Positions 37,037-49,138 are shown, counted from the first letter of the stretch. The stretch: 64,000 nt of DNA from Gonocerus acuteangulatus (GCA_946811695.1 OX328125.1:42342709-42406708); one strand, 5' to 3'. A program made the numbers and translations. The notes: generated by a model not told the origin, from the letters alone.

Positions 37037-38577
37037 TCGCCAAATCAAATTAATCCCCCATTAATTTATTTAGTATAAGTCCTTATTGAAATTCCCAAAT
37101 AGCTTTAATTCATTGTTGTCTATAGCTGCAACAAAAATATCTAAATTTGTTTTTCTTAGATACCCCTATTTCCTATGACAAAAGGGCTATCCTTAAAGAA
37201 GAGCTCATAAACCTTAAGATTTGAAAGAGAAGCTTTAATATAACGGAAGATGTCAACAACAAAATGTGAAAGTTTATTTGGAACAAAAAGTTTTTAATAC
37301 TTTCCTTTTGGCTCAATTAACATAAATCCTGCATTAATTACTTTTTCAAACATAGAAAAAAAAAACCTTAGTTACAGATTATTACTTGAAAAGGTATAGA
37401 ACATAACATATTAATATTATATTTAAAAAAACAAAAACTATACAAATAAAGAATAGTTTCAGTTATACTAGATTAAAACTTATAGCTAAGTAAGTATAAC
37501 CTTAATTAAATGCTTCATTTTGTTGCTAATTTTTAATATATATTTATATATGGACCACACATTATTTTTTTTTTAAATTATACACAGGCAGTTTGGTTAG
37601 GATTTTCTTTAAAGTGGTACTACAATTACATGATTCCAGTATACTTTTTAAAATAAGGGTTAATTTATTTTCCACCCCACATTCAGTGAAAATTTTGAAA
37701 AATAATTTTTTTAACCGAGCTCTCAACTTATAAACTTACTTTCTCATAATTTGAACAAGTGTCATATAATCATTCATTTTAATATATAGTATAAAGTAGG
37801 AGTACCATGACATGCTGGGTAACAGGTATTTAATACGAAACATGTGTAGCATGCCACACCCGGTAACACCTATTTAATATAAAGTAGGTGTAGCATGGCA
37901 CAGCTAGTTCAAAATAAATGTGTATTTTATTTATTTACTGTTTTAGGATATTTTTTTTATATTTGTGGAAGTATTTTTTTTATTGTTTTAAGTAAATATT
38001 TAATTAATATTTATGTTAACATTTATAAAAATAAATATTTCTCTTCAGCTTTTTGAATAAACTGAAGAAAAAAATATAATTTTCTTTTCACAGATCCATG
38101 TTTTTTTTTTAAACTTTTGTTCTTAAATCGTTCAAATACTCCAATAACACAGGGTTGTGATGCATGAATGGAAAGCTGTTTAAATGAGAAAGTTTTTCTG
38201 AAACCCGGAAATCTCAGATCCTCCCCATTGAGGAGTAACGCTGGAAAGAAATATCAATAAAATGTCAGGAAATTTAGAGTAGCTTTCTTTTGGTAAGATA
38301 TACATACTTACATTCATTCATTTTTATGTTTACTCCCAACTAGTCTTATAGTAAATTTACTCACCTTTCGATTGGTTTCACTTTCTTTCTAGTAGTACTT
38401 TCTGGGACGGAGCTACAACGATTATTCTTCTAAAAACCACGTTTGTATCGAAAAAACAATAAAACGACGTTTTCTACCTTATGGGCGAGAATTCGGGAAA
38501 TCGTCATAGAACATTTTTTCTTCCCCTAAGGGTCCTCTATTACCCCTCACAATATGACTAGACATTTACGGGACACC

Positions 38578-38580
<3 letters not shown>

Positions 38581-38621
<41 letters not shown>
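38581..38621. repeat. (TA)n microsatellite
   Basis: Abuts the right end of the CAGGGTGTCCC foldback. Confidence 0.95.
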
Positions 38622-38623
<2 letters not shown>

Positions 38624-40113
38624 TTATAAGCCATCCTACCCGTATACTCCGTACACAGTAAGAATAAAAACCCCACAACTATGTGCTGTTCTCATAAAAT
38701 AATACATTATTTCCTTGACAAAATATACAAATCTAATTACTCTTTTTAAATGAATAATCCTATATTTCACTAAACATTAGGATGTAAGAATAATATAGTC
38801 AGGATAGTAATTACCCGGGTTTTCATATGATTCGGGTACCCTATATCATGAGAAAGTAAATACAAAATAGAAATGTATTTTCAAATACCAATGTATTCTA
38901 GTTTTTATATTTCAAAAAATCAATACCATATTCAAGCACATATTGATGAGATTGCATGGTAGATGAACTTCTAAGCCACAAAAAATATAATGGAATGTAA
39001 TTTCAATAGTTATGGTCTATTTATAACCCGTAAAACATAGGCGTATATAAGGGGTGGCTCCCCCCCAGAAATTTTGTTTTATTGATAACATTTCATGTAA
39101 AAAAAAAAGCTTATAACAACGAAAAATTTCTTCTAAATTTACCCGGGTCTACTAGGTGTCCAGAGGACATTAAAACCCACTAAATTACATAACATTTTCC
39201 CTACAAACGCAATGCCAAGGTGCTCCCAGTCCCTCCCCCTCCCCCGAAATTATTTTCTATACACGCTAGTGCCTGAAAATAATACACAAAGCCACGGTTT
39301 TAGCGAATTCTGATAGAATGAGCTTGCATTCAATGCAGAATGTCTGATTATGTCTTGATATCTTCATTTATCCGACGGAATGATCTTTGTTATTTGTTTT
39401 ATTTATTAAGGAAACAACCACCTTTGTGAGTAATTGCTTAGTAATGCAGCTCTTCCGTGACTGACGTTTTCATTCACTTCCAGATTACTTTATTGAGTCG
39501 ACGTCATAAGCGGGCTTCCTTCAAGGAGAGGAAACGCGCTAAAAATGCTTTTATATGCATGTTGCTGCAGAAGGCCTCAACATATTTTTAATAGGCCTCA
39601 TATTCTTATTATTTATATTGGTTCAAAGAAATGCATTAAAATGAACAAATCCGCTGAGAATAAATACTCTTGAAATAGGCATATTGTAGGAATCTTATTT
39701 AAATAACTGTCAAGTAGTAAATAGATAAAAAATAGCCTCAAGTACAGAGATATGGACGCATTTTCATAATTATAACATCAGCTACTGGTATTGCGGCACT
39801 TCAAAGGTAATGTATATGGGATTAGTAGAGAAGGAAATTCCAGACTAGGATGAGAAATTATGATGCATAAATGCATTCTCAATACTAAATATTTATGTGT
39901 TTTTATAGGGATGTCGCTTGAAGACATTTATAAATTTATTTTCTCTATCCTCTTCGGAATGTAGGATAACATGTCAATAATTATTAAATGCTTGCAATAT
40001 CAATTGAGTTTCTTATTTACTCTTACTGAAAATAAATAATAATTGTATTATTTACTTCAATATGTGAAAAGTAATGAAGTAAAATTAAATAAAAGAAAAC
40101 ACTTTTATTTTAA
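38622..40113. other. No gene seen; R2 motif at 39433
   Basis: cttagtaatgcagctcttcc followed by gtga at about 39437-39460 is an R2 copy. Otherwise AT-rich with two short C-rich patches (39060, 39230). Confidence 0.45.
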
Positions 40114-40588
40114 ATGTAGGCTGAAGGTCATTGAATAAAATTCGAAATAATAATCAATTTATTAAAAATTTTCTACATGTTTTGCATCATCTGATGCCTC
40201 TTGAGGAGCCTTCAAGTGGTGAATAAGAAAACTGAAATATTTTTAAATAATAATATTTTTTTTAATTCATGGACAATGAATAAATTATTTTATCTAAAAT
40301 TAATAAAAATATTTTTTAATTCAATGACCAAACTTACTCTGGATTATCGAACTTTATGGTTTGGACGCCATCGTTTTTTTTTTTAAACAGCTGAGTACAA
40401 ACAGCTTATTATGGCTATATAAATGAAACGTGGCCATTGTAACGGAAGGTTCTATTAGGCTGTATTAAGTTTTTAGGCTGCTGAAGAGGCATCATATGAT
40501 TCAGAAAATTGCAGAGAGAGCCATTTTAAATAAATTACTATTATGTTAATTTCGAATTCAATGATCTTCTGCCTACATATGAAAAATT
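40114..40588. mobile_element. Foldback element flanked by a ~20-bp direct repeat
   Basis: The left arm (40114-40225) carries atgtaggctgaaggtcattg and catcatctgatgcctcttga. The right arm (about 40470-40588) carries the inverse blocks, gaggcatcatatgattcag and caatgatcttctgcctacat. The interior is AT-rich and non-coding. Outside the arms lies aaagaaaacacttttattt at about 40092-40111 and again at about 40623-40641. This could be a long target duplication or part of an older repeat. Confidence 0.7.
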
Positions 40589-40641
40589 GTTGAGATTTGA
40601 TCACTCCTTATTTTAAATTTAAAAAAGAAAACACTTTTATT

Positions 40642-41264
40642 TGAAAACTTGAGTTTCATTAATAATAATTAATAGTTTAAAAATATATCTACTGTTCCGC
40701 CTTAACTCAATAAGACGTTCTCAGAATCCCTCAAATTAACAATTAGCGGAATGACTTGAAAATCCTCCCATTCAAGAAATGTGTCTACATTTTGGTTATG
40801 CTTCAGGTGTATTCAGGTGTTAGATGGAGTAATTCTAGAGTTGTCATATACTTTTTTAAACATATAAGAAACGATTGATAAATCAATGGTATAAAAACCA
40901 TTTGAATATTCATTAAATATACCAGAATAAAGTATAAAACGATCCAATCCTGAGTTAATGTACTTCTGATTCAGAGATAATTAGATTTTTGTTTATATCT
41001 TCAAGACAAAATAGCAAAAAGGCAAGGAATATCACAAGGTCTAGGATGAGAGTATCCACTTAAGGTTGGGTTTCGATCAAACAGTGAAGCTGTCAGGAAA
41101 AGAGGAAGAAATTCGAGCTATGCGTTAGAGTGGAAGTTTGTCGACTATAAGATAGGCAAGGGAGAAAGGAAGATATAGGGAAGGCGGAGGTAATCAAGAA
41201 GGACAATGAAACCAAGGCACCGTGAAAACAAATATAATATAGAATAATAAAGTAAAATAAAATT
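40642..41264. other. No gene seen
   Basis: AT-rich; nothing recognised before the LINE fragment. Confidence 0.45.
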
Positions 41265-41660
41265 GTACTTGTTCGACTCCGAATTGGCCACACAAGGCTA
41301 ACACACGAATAGCTCATGACAGGACTTAACAAACCAATTTGTCAATTATGAAATACAGACTTTACTGTAAAACACCTAGTTACGGAGTGCAGAAGACGAC
41401 AAAACCTAAATATCCCACATGACATGTACGAATTGTTTAGGGACAGCAGCCAGTACATAAACACAATACTGTTTTACTTGCAGGACACTAAATTATACAC
41501 TCGCATTTGAAGACATTTACAAACAACTGGTTATGGAAATAATTGAATCAAATATTCATCATAAGGCTGGTTCTTTAGATCATACAGGTAGAAGGAGTGA
41601 AATCGCAGTTGTTGCGAATCACTTATAAATAAATAATATAGAATAATATAAAAATCTTCT
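41265..41660 (+). pseudogene. LINE ORF2 C-terminus with two in-frame stops, plus 3' tail
   Basis: The plus frame from 41265 reads VLVRLRIGHTRLTHE, a stop, LMTGLNKPICQL, a stop, then NTDFTVKHLVTECRRRQNL and ends at the TGA at 41508-41510. It aligns along its length with the copies at 19673 and 63584 (minus), down to the terminal INTILFYLQDTKLYTRI. The second stop replaces the second zinc-knuckle Cys codon. The 3' UTR ends cagttgttgcgaatcactta followed by taaataaataa near 41645, matching the other LINE tails. Inactive 5'-truncated copy. Confidence 0.8.
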
Positions 41661-41810
41661 TAACGAAAAAATTTAAATATAATATTGGAATACATATTTT
41701 AAAACACAAATAATCGTTTTATGTTTTTTACTTAGATTAGTCAAAACACACTTAAGTCTTATAACACGAGGCCGAATCCGTACATGCATATATATTTATT
41801 TATTATTTAT
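41661..41810. other. No gene seen
   Basis: AT-rich sequence between the LINE tail and a GT repeat. Confidence 0.4.
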
Positions 41811-41826
41811 ACATGTGTGTGTGTGT

Positions 41827-41883
<57 letters not shown>

Positions 41884-41905
41884 CGTGTGTGTGCGTGCGA
41901 ACGTG
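41811..41905. repeat. (GT)n microsatellite with GC interruptions
   Basis: A GT array including a gcgcgcgcg block at 41876-41885. The Val-Cys frames across it are artefacts. Confidence 0.95.
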
Positions 41906-43122
41906 TGTATTCAAAATCTATCTGCAGCAAGCATGGTCAAAGTTAATATGGCACTATATGGCCATATGGCATATGGTAACATTGGGAGTAACCCGATGTT
42001 TTGTTTTTTACACGCATCATTGCTTGGAATGGCTGTAAAATGTTACAAAATTCAGGTAAAATGGCTGCAAACATACTTTACTCATAGTTATTTATTAACA
42101 ATAAAAAAAATTTAATAAATTAACAAAAAAACTTTTGAGAAGAACTATGCATCTATTAGCATTTTGACACAGTGAATCGAATTGTGTGGCGGGCTTTGAT
42201 TCCAAAACTCAAGCCTTCGCCTCGAGCACCGTTGCTCATAACTAAAAAAAAAGAGATTCTGAGAATGAGGAAACTAGGAACATAACCTACATAGAACAGT
42301 CCAATAAGAAGTGTAATAGATATAAGCAGTGTTCAATTTTATGAACAACCTTTAGGTATGGATATCAGTAAAAATTGTGAAATAAATCTCTAACCCATTC
42401 TTATCAGGAGTGAAATTTATAAAAGATTGCTACTTTTAAAAATAACAGGAAATAGTAATTTTCGTATACTTTATTTTAGCACCTCAAACGGGTTCTAAAA
42501 AGTATAGAAGTGTAAAGTTATTACCAAAAGAAATTTCCAGCAAAAGATGTTCTTATGCAAGTTCCGATTGGAGGTGGCAGACAACATCGGGTTAGATTTA
42601 CGAGCGGAAGTCAAGAAACAGAGGGAGTGGTTTATTTCCGACAACAACGGGCTACTGTCCTGCTCTCTGATATATGGCTATTTCAGCGCCAAAATTCTCG
42701 CTTGCCTTGGATATTTAATTCCAGCTGGTATTTAAGGTTTGACATAAGTTCCAGTAAAAATAGTAGGCCATTAAGGAAAATATTAAGGATTCGTTTTATA
42801 AGTTTTTTGAACCAACTCAGGGATACGTTATTTTTTTTTAAAAAAAGAACACGCTAATACCTCTGTTTCTGCATGTCGCAGGGCCGCCACTTGTCGGATT
42901 ATTACAATTCTTGTTAAAAAAATATTTAACTGAAGCAATAGTGTAAGGCTATCACTCCGACCTTCGAAAAAAGTATTTCTGAAGTACAAATACATACACA
43001 CACAAATACGACTTGAGTGTGATTGTGGAACCTTTGGCTTGTCCTTACAAAAGTCCCACAACCACGCCTTCAATTCTTTGGAAGCCTGGGGCCTTTTATT
43101 ATTTAAGTCTGAAATGTTTTCT

Positions 43123-43123
<1 letters not shown>
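41906..43123. other. No gene seen
   Basis: Two overlapping plus frames at 42547-42857 are open, with less AT bias, but no family was recognised and they compete with each other. Confidence 0.4.

Positions 43124-43170
<47 letters not shown>
43124..43170. repeat. Long poly(T) run (about 47)
   Basis: An uninterrupted T tract. On the minus strand it would be a retroposon A-tail, but no body was recognised on either side. Confidence 0.9.
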
Positions 43171-43174
<4 letters not shown>

Positions 43175-44717
43175 TTCCTTAGGATAACTTATTGTCACAC
43201 TGTGTTAAGACCGCCTCTATTTAAGGTGCGTAATGACGAGATTACTCTAAAAGGCACGAAACATGTTAGGCATAAATATAAAAGTAGTCGAAAGCAAAAT
43301 ATAACTGCTAGGCAAAGCCTCCAATGAATTTAACACAATATTTATATATACATCATCTAAAAGTCAACTGCAACCTTTTCAATTTCAAATTCAACCTATT
43401 CCCAGTGGTTTTGGAGGGGAAAAAGTTGTATTTGAAATGGAAACGGTTGCAGCAGAAATGGAGGCTTTGATATGGAAATGTTATATATATGACTGTCATA
43501 ATCATGCAATTGTATCTAATTTTTTTCTCCTTCGAAGAAATCATTATTCTACCCCACTGACCGGTAATAAATTATAATCGGAAGTCACTTCTTATTGACG
43601 CGGTAAAACGGTTCATTTCTGTACTTGATTCTCTAATAATTTAGAAATACCATTGCCAACTACCATAGGAATTTATAATAAACCCACAAAGTCAAACCTT
43701 AATTTTCAACACAATTTAAAATATAATATTTTAACTAAAGAAAGACACTTCGAGGGAATACTTCTTCAAAATTAATTGAATAAAAAATAACAGAAAGATT
43801 TCAAGACAAATGCTCCTTTGATTAGTAACAAATTTTGAAAGATTTGGACCGTAAAACGTTTTTTTTTTTATTTATTTTAAAGGTTTTCTTTTTTGTGGAG
43901 AGGTAATTGACGTCTCTTGTCGCCCGTGCAGAAGAAGACTGTCAATTACATGACGACCCTTCCAATTAAAAATTCTTCCGAAACCTGAATCTTTTACATG
44001 GACGTTGCCGAACAAATTTGGCTATTGAATCGTAAATGTTTTTTATAAAATCTGTCATATTATGTTATTTAGTTAAAATTGAAGGTCAACTTATTCATAA
44101 AACACATTTTTGATATGCGTTATCGCCATTCTGTAAGCAGGGTAGAAAGAATATCCACTACTACTAGTGCTCACGGCTTAACACTTACGGCCACCGTGCA
44201 GTCCTTTGTTAAATTAGATATACAATTGTGTAGAATGTGCTCATGTTCAACCAGCAGTTGCGTCATCATAGCTGGTTTTAATAGATTATTTATCTTTGAA
44301 TTGATTGGGAGAGCTTACAACAGATTCAATGTTAAGATACCATAGTAAGCGAAATTTCAAGTCTACTTTCTCTGACTATGTAGGTCCTATTAAAAATTAC
44401 TCTTGCGCCTTTTTCAGAGTATTTGCTAAACTTTCGAATCTTCACATTTCAGGAACCAAGATTTCCAAACCGTTTTTGAGGAATTTAACAGAATGTAGTA
44501 TAAGTTCAAAATTCTGATCACGTCTGTAAGTATAATAGCTTTTATTTTCTTCCTCAATTCCTAAAGTAACCCAAATTAATATACCATATTTCCATTATAA
44601 GTGGAATATTCCGAAAAATATCCGGCCTGAATCCGCCGGTTCGGAGTAAACGAAACCAAACCAAAATTCATTTCGTCTGTTTAAGAAACCTGATCTGCCA
44701 TATATATGTAGGTATGA

Positions 44718-44718
<1 letters not shown>
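43171..44718. other. No gene seen
   Basis: Overlapping plus frames at 44079-44517 are open but unrecognised. Confidence 0.45.

Positions 44719-44786
<68 letters not shown>
44719..44786. repeat. (TA)n microsatellite
   Basis: Joins the left end of the CAGGGTGATTC foldback. Confidence 0.95.
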
Positions 44787-44789
<3 letters not shown>

Positions 44790-46751
44790 GGTGATTCAGG
44801 TTTAAGTAGCCAAACTATAGGAGGTGATTGCAGACATAATTTCCAACAAAAAAGTTCATTTCAAGTATAGTCCGATTCCGAAAGGAAATGGGTTATGTCC
44901 AATTTTCTGTTGTTTTTTTTTTAACGTAGTCATGTTTTTTATTGAATAAGAAAAGATTTCTCAAAAAGTATTCAAGATAATTAAATTCTAATTATGCCAT
45001 CATAAACTAGACAAAATTTCCTTTAAAAATACATTAACTTAATTCTCTAAAACTATTATTAAAAGATACTTTCCGGACGTCCAATAACGCACTTCTGTTT
45101 TTATCAACGAATTATAGTATTTTTGCGATTTTTTTCCTCAGCCCTCTAAAGGACCACAGATTCAATACTTACAGGAAAACTTCTACATTTAGTAAGCATT
45201 AAATCTATGAAAATTAAGTGGAGGTTTATTAGGGAATAAATTGAACTATTCGCTCCCTTTTGACAAAAAAATGTGGAATGTAGTTTTGTTACTTTCAAAT
45301 ACCTTGTGTGAAGAAATTAAAAATTATTCACTTTTTAGTGGTCAAACTGTGGGTATCCATTGTCCATTCCGGAAGCAATAAATATAACTGAATAAAACGA
45401 TTGGAAATGTTTTTCATTTGAGAGATCTGTTACATTTCATGTTTTTCAATTTTTCATTGATTTATGTTTTACATGATGTATTTGGCACCCAGTTTTGACT
45501 AGAAATTATGAGCGGAGAATTCAAAAATATTGCAGGGTAGTTGAATAATTCTAATCCAGAATTTGCACATAATTTGAAATATTCTCAAATAAAATTTGAA
45601 ATAAAACTAAAATTTGTGCAAAACATTGCGAGAGGGAAAATGTTAATCCTCAGTTCGGCCGCAACATTTTGACGACAGACAAAGCCACATTCACACGGAA
45701 TGGAATATTTAACAGTACCAATTCGCATACTTGGTCTCATTTTAATCCTTATGCCCTGTGAATATCCACAATCAGTATCAGTTCCAAGATAACGTGTGGT
45801 TCGGGATTTCGGACGAACATCTTCTTCAGCCAATCCCGATTCCTGACAGGATTGATTCAACATATTTTTACGCCTCCACACGATTTAAATAAGACCGACC
45901 TATTGCATTGGAAGACGTTCCGCTTGCATATAGATTCATGGTTCCTGATGGATTGCTGTCCTGCACATAGCAGCAGTGCTGTTAGACAGTGGATTGATCC
46001 TCTGCCAAAGTTCATAAAGGTCCAATTGCAAATTTAGCAAATTTTCAAATATATTAGCAAATATTTTAGTGCTAACAATATCATGTAAAAGATAAATTAA
46101 TTAAAATTTGTTAAACAAAAAATGTAACACATCTCCCAAATGAAAAACTTTTCCAATCATTTCTTTCAGATACTTTTTATTGCTTCTGGACTGGACAATG
46201 GGTGCCCACAGTTTGGACATTAAAAAATGAATGATTTTTCATTTTTTCACACATGATATTTGAAAGTAACAAAACTACATTCCACATTTGTTTGACAAAA
46301 GGGAGCCAATCTTTCAATTTATGCCCCAATAAACCTCCACTTTATTTGCATGGATTTGATGCTTATTAAATGTAGAAGTTTTTGTGTAAGTATTGAGGGG
46401 ATGAGGAAAAAAATCGCGAAAAAAACTCTGATTCATTGATAAAAACAGAAGAGCGTTATTGGACGTCCAAAAAGTATATTTTAATAATGATTATAGTGAA
46501 TTAAATTACTTTCGTTTTAAAGGAAATTTTATCTATTTTATGATAGCATAATTAGAATTTAATTATCTTGAATACTTTTTGAGAAATCCTTTCTTATTCA
46601 ATAAAAAACATGACTACGTTAAAAAAACAGAAAATTGGACATAGCTCCATTTCCTTTCGGAATCGGACTATACTTGAAATGAACTTTTTTGTTGGAAATT
46701 ATGTCTGCAATCACCTCCTATAGTTTGGCTACGTAGACCTGAATCACCCTG
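44787..46751. mobile_element. CAGGGTGATTC foldback element with transposase remnant (1965 bp)
   Basis: The left arm (44787 to about 45465) starts cagggtgattcaggtttaag. The right arm (about 46090-46751) is its inverse and ends gaatcaccctg. Shared inverted blocks include ggaggtgattgcagacataa, gtccaataacgcacttctgt and gtggaatgtagttttgttac. The 600-bp centre contains a mariner-type transposase fragment, which links the long-arm family to the Tc1/mariner superfamily. TA repeats flank both ends. A truncated single arm of the same family lies at 13472. Confidence 0.85.
45880..46035 (+). pseudogene. Mariner-like transposase fragment in the foldback centre
   Basis: The plus frame reads DSWFLMDCCPAHSSSAVRQW, the block around the second catalytic Asp of Tc1/mariner-type DDE transposases (WFMxDGxPAHxxxxVRxWL). 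An adjacent frame supplies the preceding ALEDVPLAYR piece and later KGPIAN, so at least one frameshift is present. The catalytic N-terminal Asp and the last acidic residue are missing. It is the same class as 6338-6829 but a different copy. Confidence 0.6.
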
Positions 46752-46772
46752 TATATATATATATATATATAT
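46752..46772. repeat. Short (TA)n
   Basis: Joins the right end of the foldback. Confidence 0.9.
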
Positions 46773-47243
46773 AAATTAAAAGCATCAGCAATTTCGTGAA
46801 CTTATGGGTTCCGAAATGAGGACGTAGCTATGAAATGTGGAAGAAATAAAATGGTTTCCTTCCCCATAAGAAAGACATTTGCTGAAATCAATATTCTGAC
46901 ATTGAGGATGCACTTGAAGAAAAGATGTGTTTGCCCGACGTTTAGCTACGTGTGAGTAAGGAAATGAAGAGATCAAGAGTCTGGAGATGTGAGCTTCTGA
47001 GATACCGTATAAAGAGCAGACCCATTTACACATATTATGTAGCTACACTGTGTTTCCAAGGAGACATGAATACATTTATTTCTAGTAGTCACTTCTATAG
47101 GATTTAATATTACTGGCACAACATGCGAAAGTGCATTCATGAAATTCAGAACTTATAAGCTAACGAAGGCAACAAATATAATGCAAAGACAACATTTCTC
47201 GTTACAAAAAAGCCCCCGTTAAAATTGATAATGTTTGAATATT

Positions 47244-47245
<2 letters not shown>
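46773..47245. other. No gene seen
   Basis: Frames on the minus strand (46785-47033) are open but unrecognised. Confidence 0.45.

Positions 47246-47297
<52 letters not shown>
47246..47297. repeat. (TA)n microsatellite
   Basis: Followed directly by a CAGGGTGGCC end. Confidence 0.95.
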
Positions 47298-47300
<3 letters not shown>

Positions 47301-47470
47301 GGTGGCCAAGATAAGCGAGCCACAAGAGAAATAATTACTGAACGGTTTAAGATACCAAAATGTTTCATAGCGGTAAAGTTGTAGTTCTCGTCAAGATCTA
47401 TAAAATGACGCCCTTGGAAATGAGAAAATAACACTTTTAAGGGCTCAAATAGGACTTTGAAGGCAAAGGT
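47298..47470 (+). mobile_element. Possible single end of a third CAGGGTG element
   Basis: Starts cagggtggccaagataagcg directly after a TA array, like the foldbacks at 32641 and 44787, but its sequence differs from both. No inverted partner was found in the window. The right limit is arbitrary. Confidence 0.4.
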
Positions 47471-48255
47471 TTCTTATTTACCCATATTTTGCATAATATT
47501 TTTAATGTGTACTAACAAAATAAGGAAGAACCGTGTAAACGGGGTTTCGATGCGTCAAGTTTTTCTCTGTAAAAATACGTTTTCATTTGCATGTATTCCT
47601 CATCTGAAATTCCAAAAAAGGCACTTGACTTTATTTAAATAGTATTTTTGTTAAGGGAGGGGCAATTCAGCATAGGAGAATGTGTTCAGTACTCAACAAA
47701 ACGATTCAAAATGAAAATACATAAAAATTGGAGGTTTTGGGATAGGAGTTGCCAAAATTACAGATCATAAATAATGAATGATTTGTTTTTGTGGCAATAA
47801 ATACAATTTTTAATGCTGAGCACATTCTTCTTCATCCTCCTAAGAAAAATATTTTCATTCTCCTATTTGGTTTTTGATTAAACAGACAATGTTTTCCTAC
47901 TTGAAAAATGAGCGAGCAGTCGCTGTTAATATACCGAATTAGGCTCTATATTTCAAGGAATTATTTAAATGCTGAAAACCATAATCTAAACTTAAGTTTT
48001 AGACTAGTGAACGTTGAATTTTTGAATCCTAAAGCGAGTGTTGTGCTTATGATTTTTGAAATGATTGTGATCCCGACGAGACATGATGAATAGGAAGGTA
48101 ACGATGATGTGTGTCTGTGTTGATGCTCTGCTTAGATATTCAAGCAAGACTGCTCTCAATCAAAGCCTTCCGCTTCTTATCAACGACTGTGCATACATTA
48201 TCAATCCATATTTCCAACTTATTTACCCCCATAGGGATGCAAATGTTTTTGTTGT
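47471..48255. other. No gene seen
   Basis: AT-rich; no family recognised. Confidence 0.45.
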
Positions 48256-48566
48256 GTACATGTTATTATAATAACTATTTATCATATCATCCCTACCATG
48301 TCAAACTATCGAATATGCAAATCGGAGAAACTAGAGAACGAACATATTCTATCCATTGACGAAGTAATATATTGAAAAATGGTATTGTTTGATATTTATT
48401 TAAGGCATTAAAAGCTATTCTAAAAGTGTTGGAGGTGCCATAACTTGCGACAAGCCGTATCGTCCACTATCTAAGAGCCAAAGTCTGGAATCTGAAAAAC
48501 GAGTTTTTGCATATTCGATAGTTTGACATGGCAGGGACGATATGTAGTGGTTATTTATTACATGTA
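48256..48566. mobile_element. Foldback/MITE with ~62-bp inverted ends
   Basis: The left end gtacatgttattataataac ... ccctaccatgtcaaactatc ... gaatatgcaaa (48256-48319) returns inverted at 48506-48566 as tttgcatattc, gatagtttgacatggcaggg and ttattacatgta. Spacer about 186 bp, non-coding. Confidence 0.75.
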
Positions 48567-49138
48567 ATGCTCTTGAAAAAAGAAGAAGAAAAATCAACAG
48601 AATGTAAAACAAATGTTCATAATTGATGACTATAATTCTTCTATTTTTCTGGCCATTAGGTCTAATGCAATAAAAAAAGCACATAATATATTTCAGATGG
48701 ATCGCCGGAATTTATGGTGCCTTCTCCATTCCTAAAGAGTCAAAATCCACTTATATGGTTTATGACATGCCAATAATGGCAAGTATTTAACCGAAATTTC
48801 CATGTTTCATAATGAAAAATCCCCCTCAAATTCCGGTTGAAAATAATGAACTATGGTTAATAAGAACAATAAATCATAATTTTGACATTTTTCAGGAAAA
48901 AACAAAAATATAGCGGAGCAAAAAGGGTTTTGTTTTTTTGAGTAGTCATTATTGGATTATAAATATATATGAAGACTTATTGTAACTGATGCATATGTGA
49001 AACATTGTACAGCTTGGAGATGAAAAATAAAAATACAAACGTTTTGTTAACGAACTTGACCTTTCAAATTAGACGAAAGATTTTTGTACCAAATTTCATC
49101 AAAATTGGACCATTCGTCTGGGAGCTAGAGAGCGAACA

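Larger units (their letters stand above)
33699..37907 (+). mobile_element. Composite Helitron, copy 1 (4209 bp)
   Basis: Begins TCTATATATATAAAAATCAC and ends gcatggcacagctag. It lies between A (33698) and T (37908), the canonical Helitron target. The same element, co-linear throughout, is at 54921-59128. Order of contents: a Helitron-type head; a 1.3-kb non-coding region rich in ttttaagtttg motifs with a direct repeat of about 100 bp (34210-34312 and 34894-35000); a captured Copia fragment; AT-rich sequence with a C-run (36504-36513); a minus-strand SINE; and a 3' end of three 44-bp units. It has no Rep/helicase, so it is non-autonomous. Ten bases (accgggtaac) are missing from its last 44-bp unit relative to copy 2. 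Confidence 0.85.
32641..38580. mobile_element. CAGGGTGTCCC foldback (about 1.73 kb) split by a 4.2-kb Helitron
   Basis: The left arm starts cagggtgtcccgtaaatgtc at 32641. The right arm is its inverse and ends gggacaccctg at 38580. The 670-bp outer arms (32641-33310 and 37908-38580) match closely throughout, including gagtaaatttactataagac and agatttccgggttt. If 33699-37907 is removed, the right arm continues inward without a break and pairs with 33311-33440, giving arms of about 800 bp. The inner 33333-33680 part begins acagggtccaggaggtggcc and may be a nested palindromic MITE. No transposase lies inside. TA arrays on both sides suggest a TA-targeting (Tc1/mariner-type) non-autonomous element. 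Confidence 0.9.

Noticed and set aside
36797..37048. 83-codon minus frame repeated at 58015-58266
   Set aside because: It lies over the tRNA-Ile-like SINE. Its duplication follows from the Helitron copies and not from protein conservation.
42547..42857. Two overlapping plus frames with moderate composition
   Set aside because: Mutually exclusive frames over the same bases, no homology recognised, no splice or promoter support.
45585..45881. GIY-YIG (Penelope-like) endonuclease in a minus frame (SIPCECGFVC)
   Set aside because: Only the IPCxCG wording fits. The expected YIG block and catalytic Arg are absent, and the frame overlaps the plus-strand transposase area.
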